Source of the DNA: Brevibacterium sp. CS2
GTDB taxonomy: Bacteria > Actinomycetota > Actinomycetes > Actinomycetales > Brevibacteriaceae
Direction of reading: 5' to 3'
Length of the DNA: 64,000 nucleotides
NCBI RefSeq assembly: GCF_005280295.1
Contig: NZ_CP040020.1
Location: 992,001 to 1,056,000 of the forward strand
Below are positions 17,381-23,971 of the stretch, in pieces. Within the stretch, counting starts at the first letter, position 1, and each line of letters opens with the position of its first letter. Both the position numbers and the translations under genes were made by a program. The notes under the pieces were generated by a model. It was given only the letters and a program-made list of their open reading frames with translations, ran no database searches and had not been told where the DNA came from.

Positions 17381-17416
17381 GCGGCCGGGGCGCCGCGCCT
17401 GCGGCACCCCGGCCGC
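17381..17416 (+). terminator. Strong hairpin after the E2 gene
   Basis: GCGGCCGGGG (17381-17390) pairs with CCCCGGCCGC (17407-17416), and inside it GCCGC (17392) pairs with GCGGC (17401), giving one long stem with a single mismatch and a 4-base loop. It lies 18 bases after the E2 stop. There is no T-run, as is usual in high-GC actinobacteria. Confidence 0.7.
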
Positions 17417-17532
17417 AGTGCGCTCGCAGTGCGCTCCCAGTGCGAGCGCCATGAGTTGAGCCGGGGCCGCCGAGGAGGGTGCGCGCCGGCATGCACCCTC
17501 ACCGCTGACCTGCTCCTGCCGGGCAGGGCCGC

Positions 17533-18660
17533 TCAGGGATTGAGCTTCGTGGCCTCGTCCGGGCCCTCGGTCGTCGACAGCTTCTTCGCGAAGCAGTGGT
17601 CGCGGTCGATGCTGAGCTCGCGGCAGTGCGCGAGCGCCTCCTGCGGGTCCTCGTAGCCCGTGTCGAGCACGGTGATCCAGTAGTCGTTGAATCGGAACGT
17701 CGACCAGTCGCCGCTCCACAGGAGCATCGCCTCGGGGTGCTCGGTACGGTTCTGCTCGAACTCCTCGAGGATGTCCTCCTCGGTCCAGGTGCGGCCCTCG
17801 GTGCGCAGGCCGTCCTGCTTGGCGCTCAGCTGCACAACCCAGCGGTCCTGCAGCCCGTCCATCGCCCGGGCGGTGTCGTCCTCGGAGATCGACCGGAGCT
17901 GCTCGCCGGCGGCCACGGCGGTTGCGGCGGAGTCGGTGGAGCCGGAGGCGTGGCCCGTTCCCGCATCGGTCTGCGGCTGCGAGCTGTCCGAGGGCATCTC
18001 GGTGGAGCGGATGCCGTTGTCGGGGCCGAGGAAGTTCCCGCCGAGCACGAGCGCGATCGCGAGGACCGAAACACCGGCCACGGTGGCGAGCAGGATGCGC
18101 GGGCCGCTGCGACGGCCCCCTCTGTCGCGGGTCGGGGTGCCGCCGCTGCCGGACCCGGCGGGCGCCTCGGCACCGGGAGCGGGGTGCGTGCCGGGAACCG
18201 CGTTGGGCTGCTCACCGGTGTGCGCGGCGATGTACTCGTAGTAGGTGGACCGGTCGACGTCGCTGCGGTCGTGGCCTGTCTGCCCGGTGCCGCCCGTCGC
18301 GGACCTGTCGAGTGCTGACAGCGGGTAGTACTGCCCGTCGGCGGCCTGGAAGTAGACGGAGCCGTCGGCGGCGCGGAAGCAGGCCAGGCCGTCGGGTCCG
18401 GTGAAGTGCCCCGTCGCCGGTGCCCCGGGCTGCGGAGCAGACTGCGGGGCGGGGCTCGGGGCGGAGGAGGGAGTAGCCGGGAAGGCGGGCGGGGACAGCC
18501 GGCGGGGCCGGGTACGGCGCGGTGGGATGCGGGAGCGCCCGGGGTGCCGGTCGCCCGTCTGCGGGTGCGTCGATGCGTGCCGGGCGATCGGGATCCCAGT
18601 TCTCGCTCTGTGCCGGGCGGATCCGGGGTCTGCGCGGATCTCGGCCGGGCGTCGTGCCAT
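17533..18660 (-). CDS. Membrane-anchored protein of unknown function
   Basis: About 375 residues if the ATG at 18660 is used. An N-terminal Pro/Arg/Ala-rich cytoplasmic region contains GLACFRAADGSVYFQAADGQ, a short beta-rich motif (about residues 90-115). One transmembrane helix follows (ILLATVAGVSVLAIALVLGG, about 195-215), then an extracytoplasmic domain with DRWVVQLSAKQDGL and a Cys pair (HCRELSIDRDHCF) that could form a disulfide. The outer domain resembles SPOR-like or protein-processivity domains only loosely. The N-terminus is uncertain: a second frame from ATG 18679 also reads well up to about 18480. Single gene, convergent with the E2 operon. Confidence 0.65.
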   Translation of the reverse strand: MARRPAEIRADPGSARHRARTGIPIARHASTHPQTGDRHPGRSRIPPRRTRPRRLSPPAFPATPSSAPSPAPQSAPQPGAPATGHFTGPDGLACFRAADGSVYFQAADGQYYPLSALDRSATGGTGQTGHDRSDVDRSTYYEYIAAHTGEQPNAVPGTHPAPGAEAPAGSGSGGTPTRDRGGRRSGPRILLATVAGVSVLAIALVLGGNFLGPDNGIRSTEMPSDSSQPQTDAGTGHASGSTDSAATAVAAGEQLRSISEDDTARAMDGLQDRWVVQLSAKQDGLRTEGRTWTEEDILEEFEQNRTEHPEAMLLWSGDWSTFRFNDYWITVLDTGYEDPQEALAHCRELSIDRDHCFAKKLSTTEGPDEATKLNP

Positions 18661-18679
18661 CCGGAGGAAGGGGTCTCAT

Positions 18680-19195
18680 CGGGTGCGTGGCCTCGGTCCG
18701 TGGGCAGCCTGCGGGCAGTCCATGGAGAATACTGTGGCACGTCCGCTGCGCGGGATCAACCGGATTTGCCTGGTCCGACCGGGCTCCCATAAGATTGTCT
18801 TCTGTTGTGTCGATCGATGACCGATCAGCTTCCCCCGCACGGCCCGCGCATCCGCCGCGTCGCGTGGAGGATCCGATCGCCGGACGTCGACACAGTGCTC
18901 ATTGAGCGCTGCATCTTGCTTCGGCCCCCTCTCACAGGCTTCAGCTCAGCGCTGATGAGACATCTCGTCACGAAAGTGCGCTCCCGTCCGCGGGAGCGTG
19001 CGGAACTGACGGACACGAGCCCTTCGCCGGGCGCAGGCATGTCGGCCCTCCGCACCGCGGAGTCAGCAGGCGCCGGCCCGGTGTCGAATCATGTGTGATG
19101 TCTTCGGCGTGTCCACCCCGAACGGTCCGTGCGCGGACCGGTGGGGAACCGGCAGTCCGGTGGACCGTCGGCATTAGTGAAACTGGAGGAGAGAA
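18680..19195 (+). promoter_or_regulatory. Upstream region of the zinc-free ribosomal protein operon
   Basis: A 516-base stretch without a credible gene. A candidate forward promoter is TTGCCT (18766-18771), spacer 18, TAAGAT (18790-18795); if used, the leader before rpmB would be about 390 bases. The Zur operator expected before such genes (a dyad around AAAATGATTTT) was looked for and not seen. The rpmB ribosome site GGAGGAGA is at 19185-19192. Confidence 0.4.
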
Positions 19196-19432
19196 ATGGC
19201 AGCAACCTGCCAGGTGACCGGAGCCGTTCCCGGTTTCGGACACAATGTGTCCCACTCGAACCGCCGCACCAAGCGCCGGTTCGACCCGAATATTCAGAAG
19301 AAGCGCTACTTCGTGCCCTCGCTGCGGCGTTCCGTGACTCTCACGGTGTCCACCAAGGGCATCAAGATCATCGACGCCCGCGGAATCGACTCCGTGGTGA
19401 ATGAACTCATCGCCAAGGGAGTGAAGCTCTGA
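19196..19432 (+). CDS. rpmB: 50S ribosomal protein L28, zinc-independent type
   Basis: A 78-residue L28 with MAATCQVTG at the start and [13 protein letters not shown] in the body. It has a single Cys, so the CxxC zinc knuckles of the zinc-binding paralogue are absent (C-minus form). Such forms are usually expressed under zinc starvation. The stop overlaps the rpmG start by one base (TGATG). Confidence 0.95.
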   Translation: MAATCQVTGAVPGFGHNVSHSNRRTKRRFDPNIQKKRYFVPSLRRSVTLTVSTKGIKIIDARGIDSVVNELIAKGVKL

Positions 19433-19599
19433 TGGCCAAAGCACAGGACATCCGCCCGATCATCAAGCTCAAGTCGACGGCCGGCACCGGGTACACCTAC
19501 GTGACCCGCAAGAACCGCCGCAACAACCCGGATCGCATCGTGCTCAAGAAGTACGATCCCACGATCCGCAAGCACGTCGAATTCCGAGAGGAGCGCTGA
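19432..19599 (+). CDS. rpmG: 50S ribosomal protein L33, zinc-independent type
   Basis: A 55-residue L33 beginning [20 protein letters not shown] and ending HVEFREER, with no cysteine at all (C-minus form). Its ATG shares a base with the rpmB stop. The rpsN gene follows after 6 bases. Confidence 0.95.
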   Translation: MAKAQDIRPIIKLKSTAGTGYTYVTRKNRRNNPDRIVLKKYDPTIRKHVEFREER

Positions 19600-19605
19600 G
19601 CGCAC

Positions 19606-19911
19606 ATGGCCAAGAAGTCGAAGATCGCCCGTGACCAGCAGCGCCGCGAGGTCGTCGAGCGCTACGCCGAGCGTCGCGCCACCCTCAAGCGTCAGCTCAC
19701 CCACCCGAACAGCACCGACGACCAGCGCGAGGAGGCACGTCTGGCACTCCAGAAGCTGCCCCGCGACGCCTCGCCGGTCCGTCTGCGCAACCGCGACCAG
19801 GTCGACGGTCGCCCGCGCGGATACCTCCGCAAGTTCGGTCTGTCGCGCGTCCGCTTCCGCGAGATGGCGCACAACGGCGAACTCCCCGGGATCACCAAGT
19901 CCAGCTGGTAG
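19606..19911 (+). CDS. rpsN: 30S ribosomal protein S14, zinc-independent long type
   Basis: A 101-residue S14 of the long, cysteine-free type (family alternatives with zinc are about 61 residues with two CxxC pairs). The C-terminal signature [18 protein letters not shown] is clear. Last gene of the compact rpmB-rpmG-rpsN operon, a combination known in actinobacteria as the alternative set used when zinc is scarce. Confidence 0.95.
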   Translation: MAKKSKIARDQQRREVVERYAERRATLKRQLTHPNSTDDQREEARLALQKLPRDASPVRLRNRDQVDGRPRGYLRKFGLSRVRFREMAHNGELPGITKSSW

Positions 19912-19969
19912 TCTCTGGTAAGTTCGTAATCGGTTAAACAGATCCGATGTCCTGAAGGAGGGCACAACT

Positions 19970-20260
19970 ATGGCTAAGAACCGCAGTGAACTCGTCTCCG
20001 AGGTCGCAGAGAGCACCGGCCTGACCCAGAAGCAGGTCTCCGATGTTCTCGACGGCGTCTTCGAGTCGTTCTCGAACGTCGTCGCCAAGGGCGAGAAGCT
20101 CACCATCCCTGGCTGGCTGTCCGTCGAGCGCACCGAGCGTGCCGCTCGCAAGGGCCGCAACCCGCAGACCGGTGAAGAGATCCAGATCGCTGCCGGTTAC
20201 TCGGTCAAGCTGTCCGCGGGCTCGAAGCTCAAGGCTGCCGCCGGTACCCCGAAGAAGTGA
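19970..20260 (+). CDS. hupB: DNA-binding protein HU
   Basis: A 96-residue histone-like protein with the standard HU core (MAKNRSELVSEVAE, then GRNPQTGEEIQI on the DNA-binding arm). It lacks the long Lys/Ala-rich C-terminal tail of mycobacterial HupB. A textbook ribosome site (GAAGGAGGG) is 7 bases before the ATG. Only 58 bases separate it from rpsN, so it may be partly read from that operon; a clear terminator follows. Confidence 0.95.
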   Translation: MAKNRSELVSEVAESTGLTQKQVSDVLDGVFESFSNVVAKGEKLTIPGWLSVERTERAARKGRNPQTGEEIQIAAGYSVKLSAGSKLKAAAGTPKK

Positions 20261-20280
20261 TTCTTCGCGCACCTGCGCTG

Positions 20281-20311
20281 AAGGCCCGGACCCCCTGAGG
20301 GTCCGGGCCTT
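20281..20311 (+). terminator. Rho-independent-type terminator of hupB
   Basis: AAGGCCCGGACCC (20281-20293) pairs perfectly with GGGTCCGGGCCTT (20299-20311) around a 5-base loop. It starts 20 bases after the hupB stop. A short pyrimidine stretch follows instead of a full T-run. Confidence 0.88.
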
Positions 20312-20540
20312 CGCCCATTCATGGGCCGAGGTGGCCCGGCCGTCCCGAGGCGTGTCGCCCGAGCCCGGTCCCGGGGCCGGGCGCCCGGGGTCGGTCGCCC
20401 AGGCCCGAAGGCGCATCGCCGGGCGCGGTCACACCCCCAGGGTGTTCGCTGAGAGTGCGATCGCCGAAGGTTTCGCTCTGGTGGTGTCATACAGTCATCG
20501 CAACACTCGTTGTCAGGGTAGGTGCGAAAGGGGTTGTGTG

Positions 20541-21047
20541 ATGGTCGGGTCGAGGAATGCGGGCAGGGTCGGTCGGTACGATCTGGCGTGGGAGTTCGAA
20601 TTCCGGGTCTGGGAACTACGCGGGCAGGGACTCTCGATCGAGGAGATCGCTTCCACGGTCGAGAAGTCCGCGACCTGGGTCTCGCGGATCATCTCGCGCC
20701 GCGGGGGAATGCCACCGCGGCGCATCCCTCCGGGATCACGGGCCCGCAAGGGCCAGCACTTGACGATCTCGGATCGCGAAGCGATCCTCGCCGGTCTGGC
20801 CGCGGGGTATTCGATGCGCACGATCGCAGCATCGCTGGGGGTGAGTCCCTCGACGATCAGTCGCGAGGTCGCGCGGAATCGTGATCGCAGGCTCGTCGGG
20901 GCCGGGGTCGATTACTCCCCGGCACGCGCCCAGCTCAAAGCGGTGCATCGCCGGCACCGGACGCGGCCATGCAAACTCGCGACGAACGCCCGGTTGCGGG
21001 ACTGGGTGCAGGAGAAACTCAGCCAGCAGCGATGGTCACGGGACTGA
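20541..21047 (+). pseudogene. IS30-family transposase, N-terminal half (interrupted)
   Basis: Codons from the ATG at 20541 give two helix-turn-helix regions typical of IS30 transposases (LSIEEIASTVEKSATWVSRI and YSMRTIAASLGVSPSTISRE). IS30 coding sequence ends at 21039; the last residues to the stop at 21047 come from the end of the inserted IS3 element. Joining 21039 to 22311 restores one frame of about 401 residues. Confidence 0.9.
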
Positions 21048-21107
21048 TGCACGGATAGGTGTCACCTGATCTGGCTTACCAATGCGTGGGCCTGGAAGGA
21101 TGTCACC

Positions 21108-21416
21108 ATGCCCAAGCCCTACCCGAAAGAGTTCCGCGAGGACGTCGTCCGCGTCGCTCTTAACCGTGACGAGTCGACGACGATCGCGCAGATCGGTGCC
21201 GACTTCGGTATCCACGAAGGCACCGTAGCCAAATGGCTCCGCCAGGCTGAGATCGACGCCGGCAACAAACCCGGCACCAGCACCGACGGCTCCGCGGAGC
21301 TGCGTGAGCTCAGGCGACGCAACCGGCTGCTCGAGCAGGAGAACGAAGTCCTCCGCCGCGCGGCCGCTTATCTATCGCAGGCGAACCTGCCGTCAAAAGG
21401 CTCTACCCGCTCGTGA
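21108..21416 (+). CDS. IS3-family transposase OrfA
   Basis: A 102-residue protein with an N-terminal helix-turn-helix (TTIAQIGADFGIHEGTVAKW) and a leucine-zipper-like helix (LRELRRRNRLLEQENEVLRR) for multimerisation. It binds the IS ends. The frame-0 product stops at 21416; a -1 shift at the A-AAA-G site at 21395-21399 would yield the full transposase. Confidence 0.93.
   Translation: MPKPYPKEFREDVVRVALNRDESTTIAQIGADFGIHEGTVAKWLRQAEIDAGNKPGTSTDGSAELRELRRRNRLLEQENEVLRRAAAYLSQANLPSKGSTRS
21395..21399 (+). promoter_or_regulatory. Programmed -1 frameshift site of the IS3 transposase
   Basis: AAAAG occurs in orfA with the reading frame placed as TCA-AAA-GGC, so the tRNA can slip back one base. 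The -1 frame then reads KRLYPLVRELAADG, joining directly to the OrfB sequence. A4G slippery sites are known for IS3 elements. No pseudoknot was checked. Confidence 0.7.
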
Positions 21417-22273
21417 GAGAGCTCGCCGCCGACGGGATTCCCGTTGCGGTGTCGTGCCGGGTTCTGAAGCTCTCCCGCCAGCCGTACTATCGCTGGCTCA
21501 CACGGCCGGTCCTTGATGCCGAATTAGTCGAGGCCTATCGGGCGAATGCTCTCTATGATGCCCACCGCGATGATCCGGAGTTCGGTTACAGGTTCCTCGC
21601 CGATGAAGCCTGCACATCCGGTGAGGCCATGAGCACCCGAACCGCTTGGCGGATCTGCTCGAGAAATCAGTGGTGGTCGGTGTTCGGCAAGGCTCGGGCG
21701 AAGAACGGGAAGAAGCCGGGTCCGCCCGTCCACGACGACCGGGTCGAACGGAACTTCACCGCGGCTGGTCCTAACGAGTTGTGGCTGACCGACATCACCG
21801 AGCACAAGACGGACGAGGGCAAGCTCTACCTCTGTGCGATCAAGGATGTGTACTCCGGCCGGATCGTTGGCTATTCCATTGACAGCCGGATGAAGGCCCG
21901 TCTGGCTGTGGATGCCCTGGAGATGGCCGCCGTGCGGCGCGGGGACGTGACCGGTTGCGTGGTCCACAGCGACAGGGGCTCGCAATTTCGTTCACGGAAG
22001 TATGTCACCGCTCTGACCAGGCGCGGGCTGGCCGGATCGATGGGTCGCGTGGGTGCAGCGGGCGATAATGCGGCAATGGAATCGTTCTTCGCGCTCTTGC
22101 AGAAAAACGTCCTCGACCGCCGGCGCTGGTCTACCCGCGAGAAGTTGCGGATCGCAATCGTGACCTGGATTGAGCGGACGTATCACCGTCGGCGTCGGCA
22201 AGCGCGCCTGGGCCGGTTGACGCCGGTGGAGTACGAGGCGATCATGAAACCCGCTGCGAACCTCGCAGCGTGA
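21413..22273 (+). CDS. IS3-family transposase OrfB (DDE catalytic part)
   Basis: A 286-residue catalytic region in the -1 frame relative to orfA. The DDE triad is complete: Asp in ELWLTDITEH, Asp in VVHSDRGSQF and Glu in DNAAMESFFALLQ. The ATG-less upstream extension indicates the active enzyme is the OrfAB fusion made by frameshifting. Confidence 0.94.
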   Translation: MRELAADGIPVAVSCRVLKLSRQPYYRWLTRPVLDAELVEAYRANALYDAHRDDPEFGYRFLADEACTSGEAMSTRTAWRICSRNQWWSVFGKARAKNGKKPGPPVHDDRVERNFTAAGPNELWLTDITEHKTDEGKLYLCAIKDVYSGRIVGYSIDSRMKARLAVDALEMAAVRRGDVTGCVVHSDRGSQFRSRKYVTALTRRGLAGSMGRVGAAGDNAAMESFFALLQKNVLDRRRWSTREKLRIAIVTWIERTYHRRRRQARLGRLTPVEYEAIMKPAANLAA

Positions 22274-22310
22274 AACCCAAACTGACACTTAAACGTGCAT
22301 CAGTCCCCAC

Positions 22311-23017
22311 CGAAACTCATCGCGTTGATGCTGGTCGAGGAGTTCCCCGACGATGTGTCTATGAGAGTCAGTCACGAAACGATCTATCAAGCGCTCTACG
22401 TGCAGGCCAAGGGCGGACTCAGACGTGAGCTCACCACGTACCTGCGGACCCGCAGGAAACAGCGGAAGTCCCGTTCCAGCACGGAACGACGCGGCCGGAT
22501 CAGTGACATGGTCAATATCGCCGACCGGCCCTTCGACCCTGATGATCGCAGTGTGCCCGGGCACTGGGAGGGCGATGAGATCATCGGGAAGGACCACAAG
22601 AGCGCGCTGGTCACGGTGGTGGAGCGCCAGACCCGGTACGCGGTGATCATCCGGCTGCCCGATGGGCATGGGCCCGAACCCGTCGCCCGGGTGATCGCAG
22701 AGCGATTCGGGGAGTTCCCGACCCGGATGCGCAAGTCCTTGACCTGGGATCAGGGAGTCGAGATGGGGCAGCACAAGCAGATCACCGCCGCGACGAAGAT
22801 GGACGTGTATTTCTGTGACCCGCATTCCCCGTGGCAGCGCGGGACGAACGAGAACACCAACGGACTCATCCGCGGGTTCTTCCCCAAAGGCACAGACTTC
22901 CGCGACGTCACCGATGAAGAAGTCGCCCACGTCGAGTACCTGATCAACACGCGGCCGAGGCCCACACTCGAGTTGCAGACCCCGGCCGACATGTTCGAAA
23001 AGCTCCTGATGCGTTAG
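22311..23017 (+). pseudogene. IS30-family transposase, C-terminal half (interrupted)
   Basis: This fragment carries the IS30 catalytic core: Asp in GHWEGDEIIGK, Asp in LTWDQGVEM and Glu in GTNENTNGLIRG, ending in TPADMFEKLL. It continues exactly from the N-terminal half at 21039. No own start is needed for the original protein; expression as a separate fragment is unlikely. Confidence 0.9.
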
Positions 23018-23070
23018 AAGCTTGACACCACCTCTCAGGAACCTTCGGAGATTGCGCTCCAGGGGGTGCG

Positions 23071-23100
23071 TTGGTCCGGGGCGCAGGCGGCGACTACCCT
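23071..23100 (+). promoter_or_regulatory. Promoter of the nitrilase-family gene, probably leaderless
   Basis: -35 TTGGTC (23071-23076), 18-base spacer, -10 TACCCT (23095-23100), then 6 bases to the ATG at 23107. The expected start of transcription falls on or next to the A of the ATG, and no ribosome site is present. Confidence 0.65.
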
Positions 23101-23106
23101 TGAGAC

Positions 23107-23964
23107 ATGCGTGTTTCAGCGATCCAGCTCGCCTATACCGATGAGGACTCCCAGCAGACGCGGATCGAGCGCGCCGCCCGGCTCGTGAGGGCCCAGCACG
23201 GCTCCGATCTCGTCGTCCTGCCCGAGCTGTGGTCGCCCGGCGGCTTCTCCTACCGCGACTGGGGACCCCGCGCCGAATCGCCCACCGACGGTCCGACCGT
23301 CACCGCGCTCGCCCAGGCGGCCCGCGACATCGGCGCCTACGTGCACATCGGCTCCGTCATCGAGGGCAGCGAGACCGCCCTGGCCCGGCTCGCCGAATAC
23401 GACCATGACGTCACCGCCCTCCCGGAGCTGCCCGACGGCGAGCGCCACCTGTGGAACACCTCGGTCGTCGTGTCCCCGGCCGGCGAGGTCATCGCGACGT
23501 ACCGCAAGATCCACCGCTTCGGGTTCGGCTCCGGCGAGCCCAAGCTCCTCGAGGCCGGTGAGGACATCGTCACCGTGCCGCTCGAGGTCGACGGCCGCAC
23601 CGTCGCCCTCGGCCTCGCCACCTGCTACGACCTCCGGTTCCCGGAGATGTTCCGCGCCCTGCTCGACGCCGGGGCCGAGGTCGTCGCCGTGCCCGCCGCC
23701 TGGCCCGCGCCACGGGTCGACCACTGGAGCCTGTTCGCCCGCGCCCGCGCCGCCGAGGACTTCATGGCCGTGATCGCCTGCAACACCGCCGGCTTCCACT
23801 CGCGCACGGAGATGGGCGGGCACTCCGTCATCGTCGACGCCTCCGGAACCGTCCTCGCCGAGGCGGCCACCGATGAGACCGTGATCGTCGCCGACATCGA
23901 CATCGACGCGATCCACACCCGCCGCGAGAGCTTCCCCGCGCTCGCCGACCGACGGCTGCGCTGA
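23107..23964 (+). CDS. Nitrilase-family carbon-nitrogen hydrolase (amidase)
   Basis: A 285-residue cytosolic amidase with the Glu-Lys-Cys triad: Glu40 in VVLPELW, Lys134 in TYRKIHRFGF and Cys173 in ATCYDLRFPE. This sequence type is close to omega-amidase/NIT2-like enzymes, which hydrolyse small amides such as 2-oxoglutaramate, but the substrate is not proven. The next gene, for the CopD-CtaG protein, begins 8 bases after its stop, so the two are cotranscribed, although no functional link is obvious. Confidence 0.85.
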   Translation: MRVSAIQLAYTDEDSQQTRIERAARLVRAQHGSDLVVLPELWSPGGFSYRDWGPRAESPTDGPTVTALAQAARDIGAYVHIGSVIEGSETALARLAEYDHDVTALPELPDGERHLWNTSVVVSPAGEVIATYRKIHRFGFGSGEPKLLEAGEDIVTVPLEVDGRTVALGLATCYDLRFPEMFRALLDAGAEVVAVPAAWPAPRVDHWSLFARARAAEDFMAVIACNTAGFHSRTEMGGHSVIVDASGTVLAEAATDETVIVADIDIDAIHTRRESFPALADRRLR

Positions 23965-23971
23965 GCGGCCG

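Larger units (their letters stand above)
21040..22307 (+). mobile_element. IS3-family insertion sequence (1268 bp), complete
   Basis: The inverted ends both begin GGGACTGATGCACG and stay similar for about 25 bases (left reads on to GATAGGTGTCA, right to TTTAAGTGTCA). The target duplication CAC is at 21037-21039 and 22308-22310. It carries orfA and orfB with a -1 frame overlap, as expected for IS3. It lies in the IS30 transposase gene, so it arrived later. All parts look intact, so it may be active. Confidence 0.92.
20480..23032 (+). mobile_element. IS30-family insertion sequence, interrupted by an IS3-family element
   Basis: The ends are GGTGGTGTCA (20480-20489) and its inverse TGACACCACC (23023-23032), flanked on both sides by TCT (20477-20479 and 23033-23035), a 3-bp target duplication as IS30 elements make. 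Without the nested element and its extra CAC, the IS is 1282 bp and holds one transposase frame. The inner insertion divides that frame, so this copy cannot make an intact transposase. Confidence 0.85.

Noticed and set aside
18890..19195. Search for a Zur operator before rpmB
   Set aside because: No A/T-rich dyad of the known form was seen, so none is annotated.
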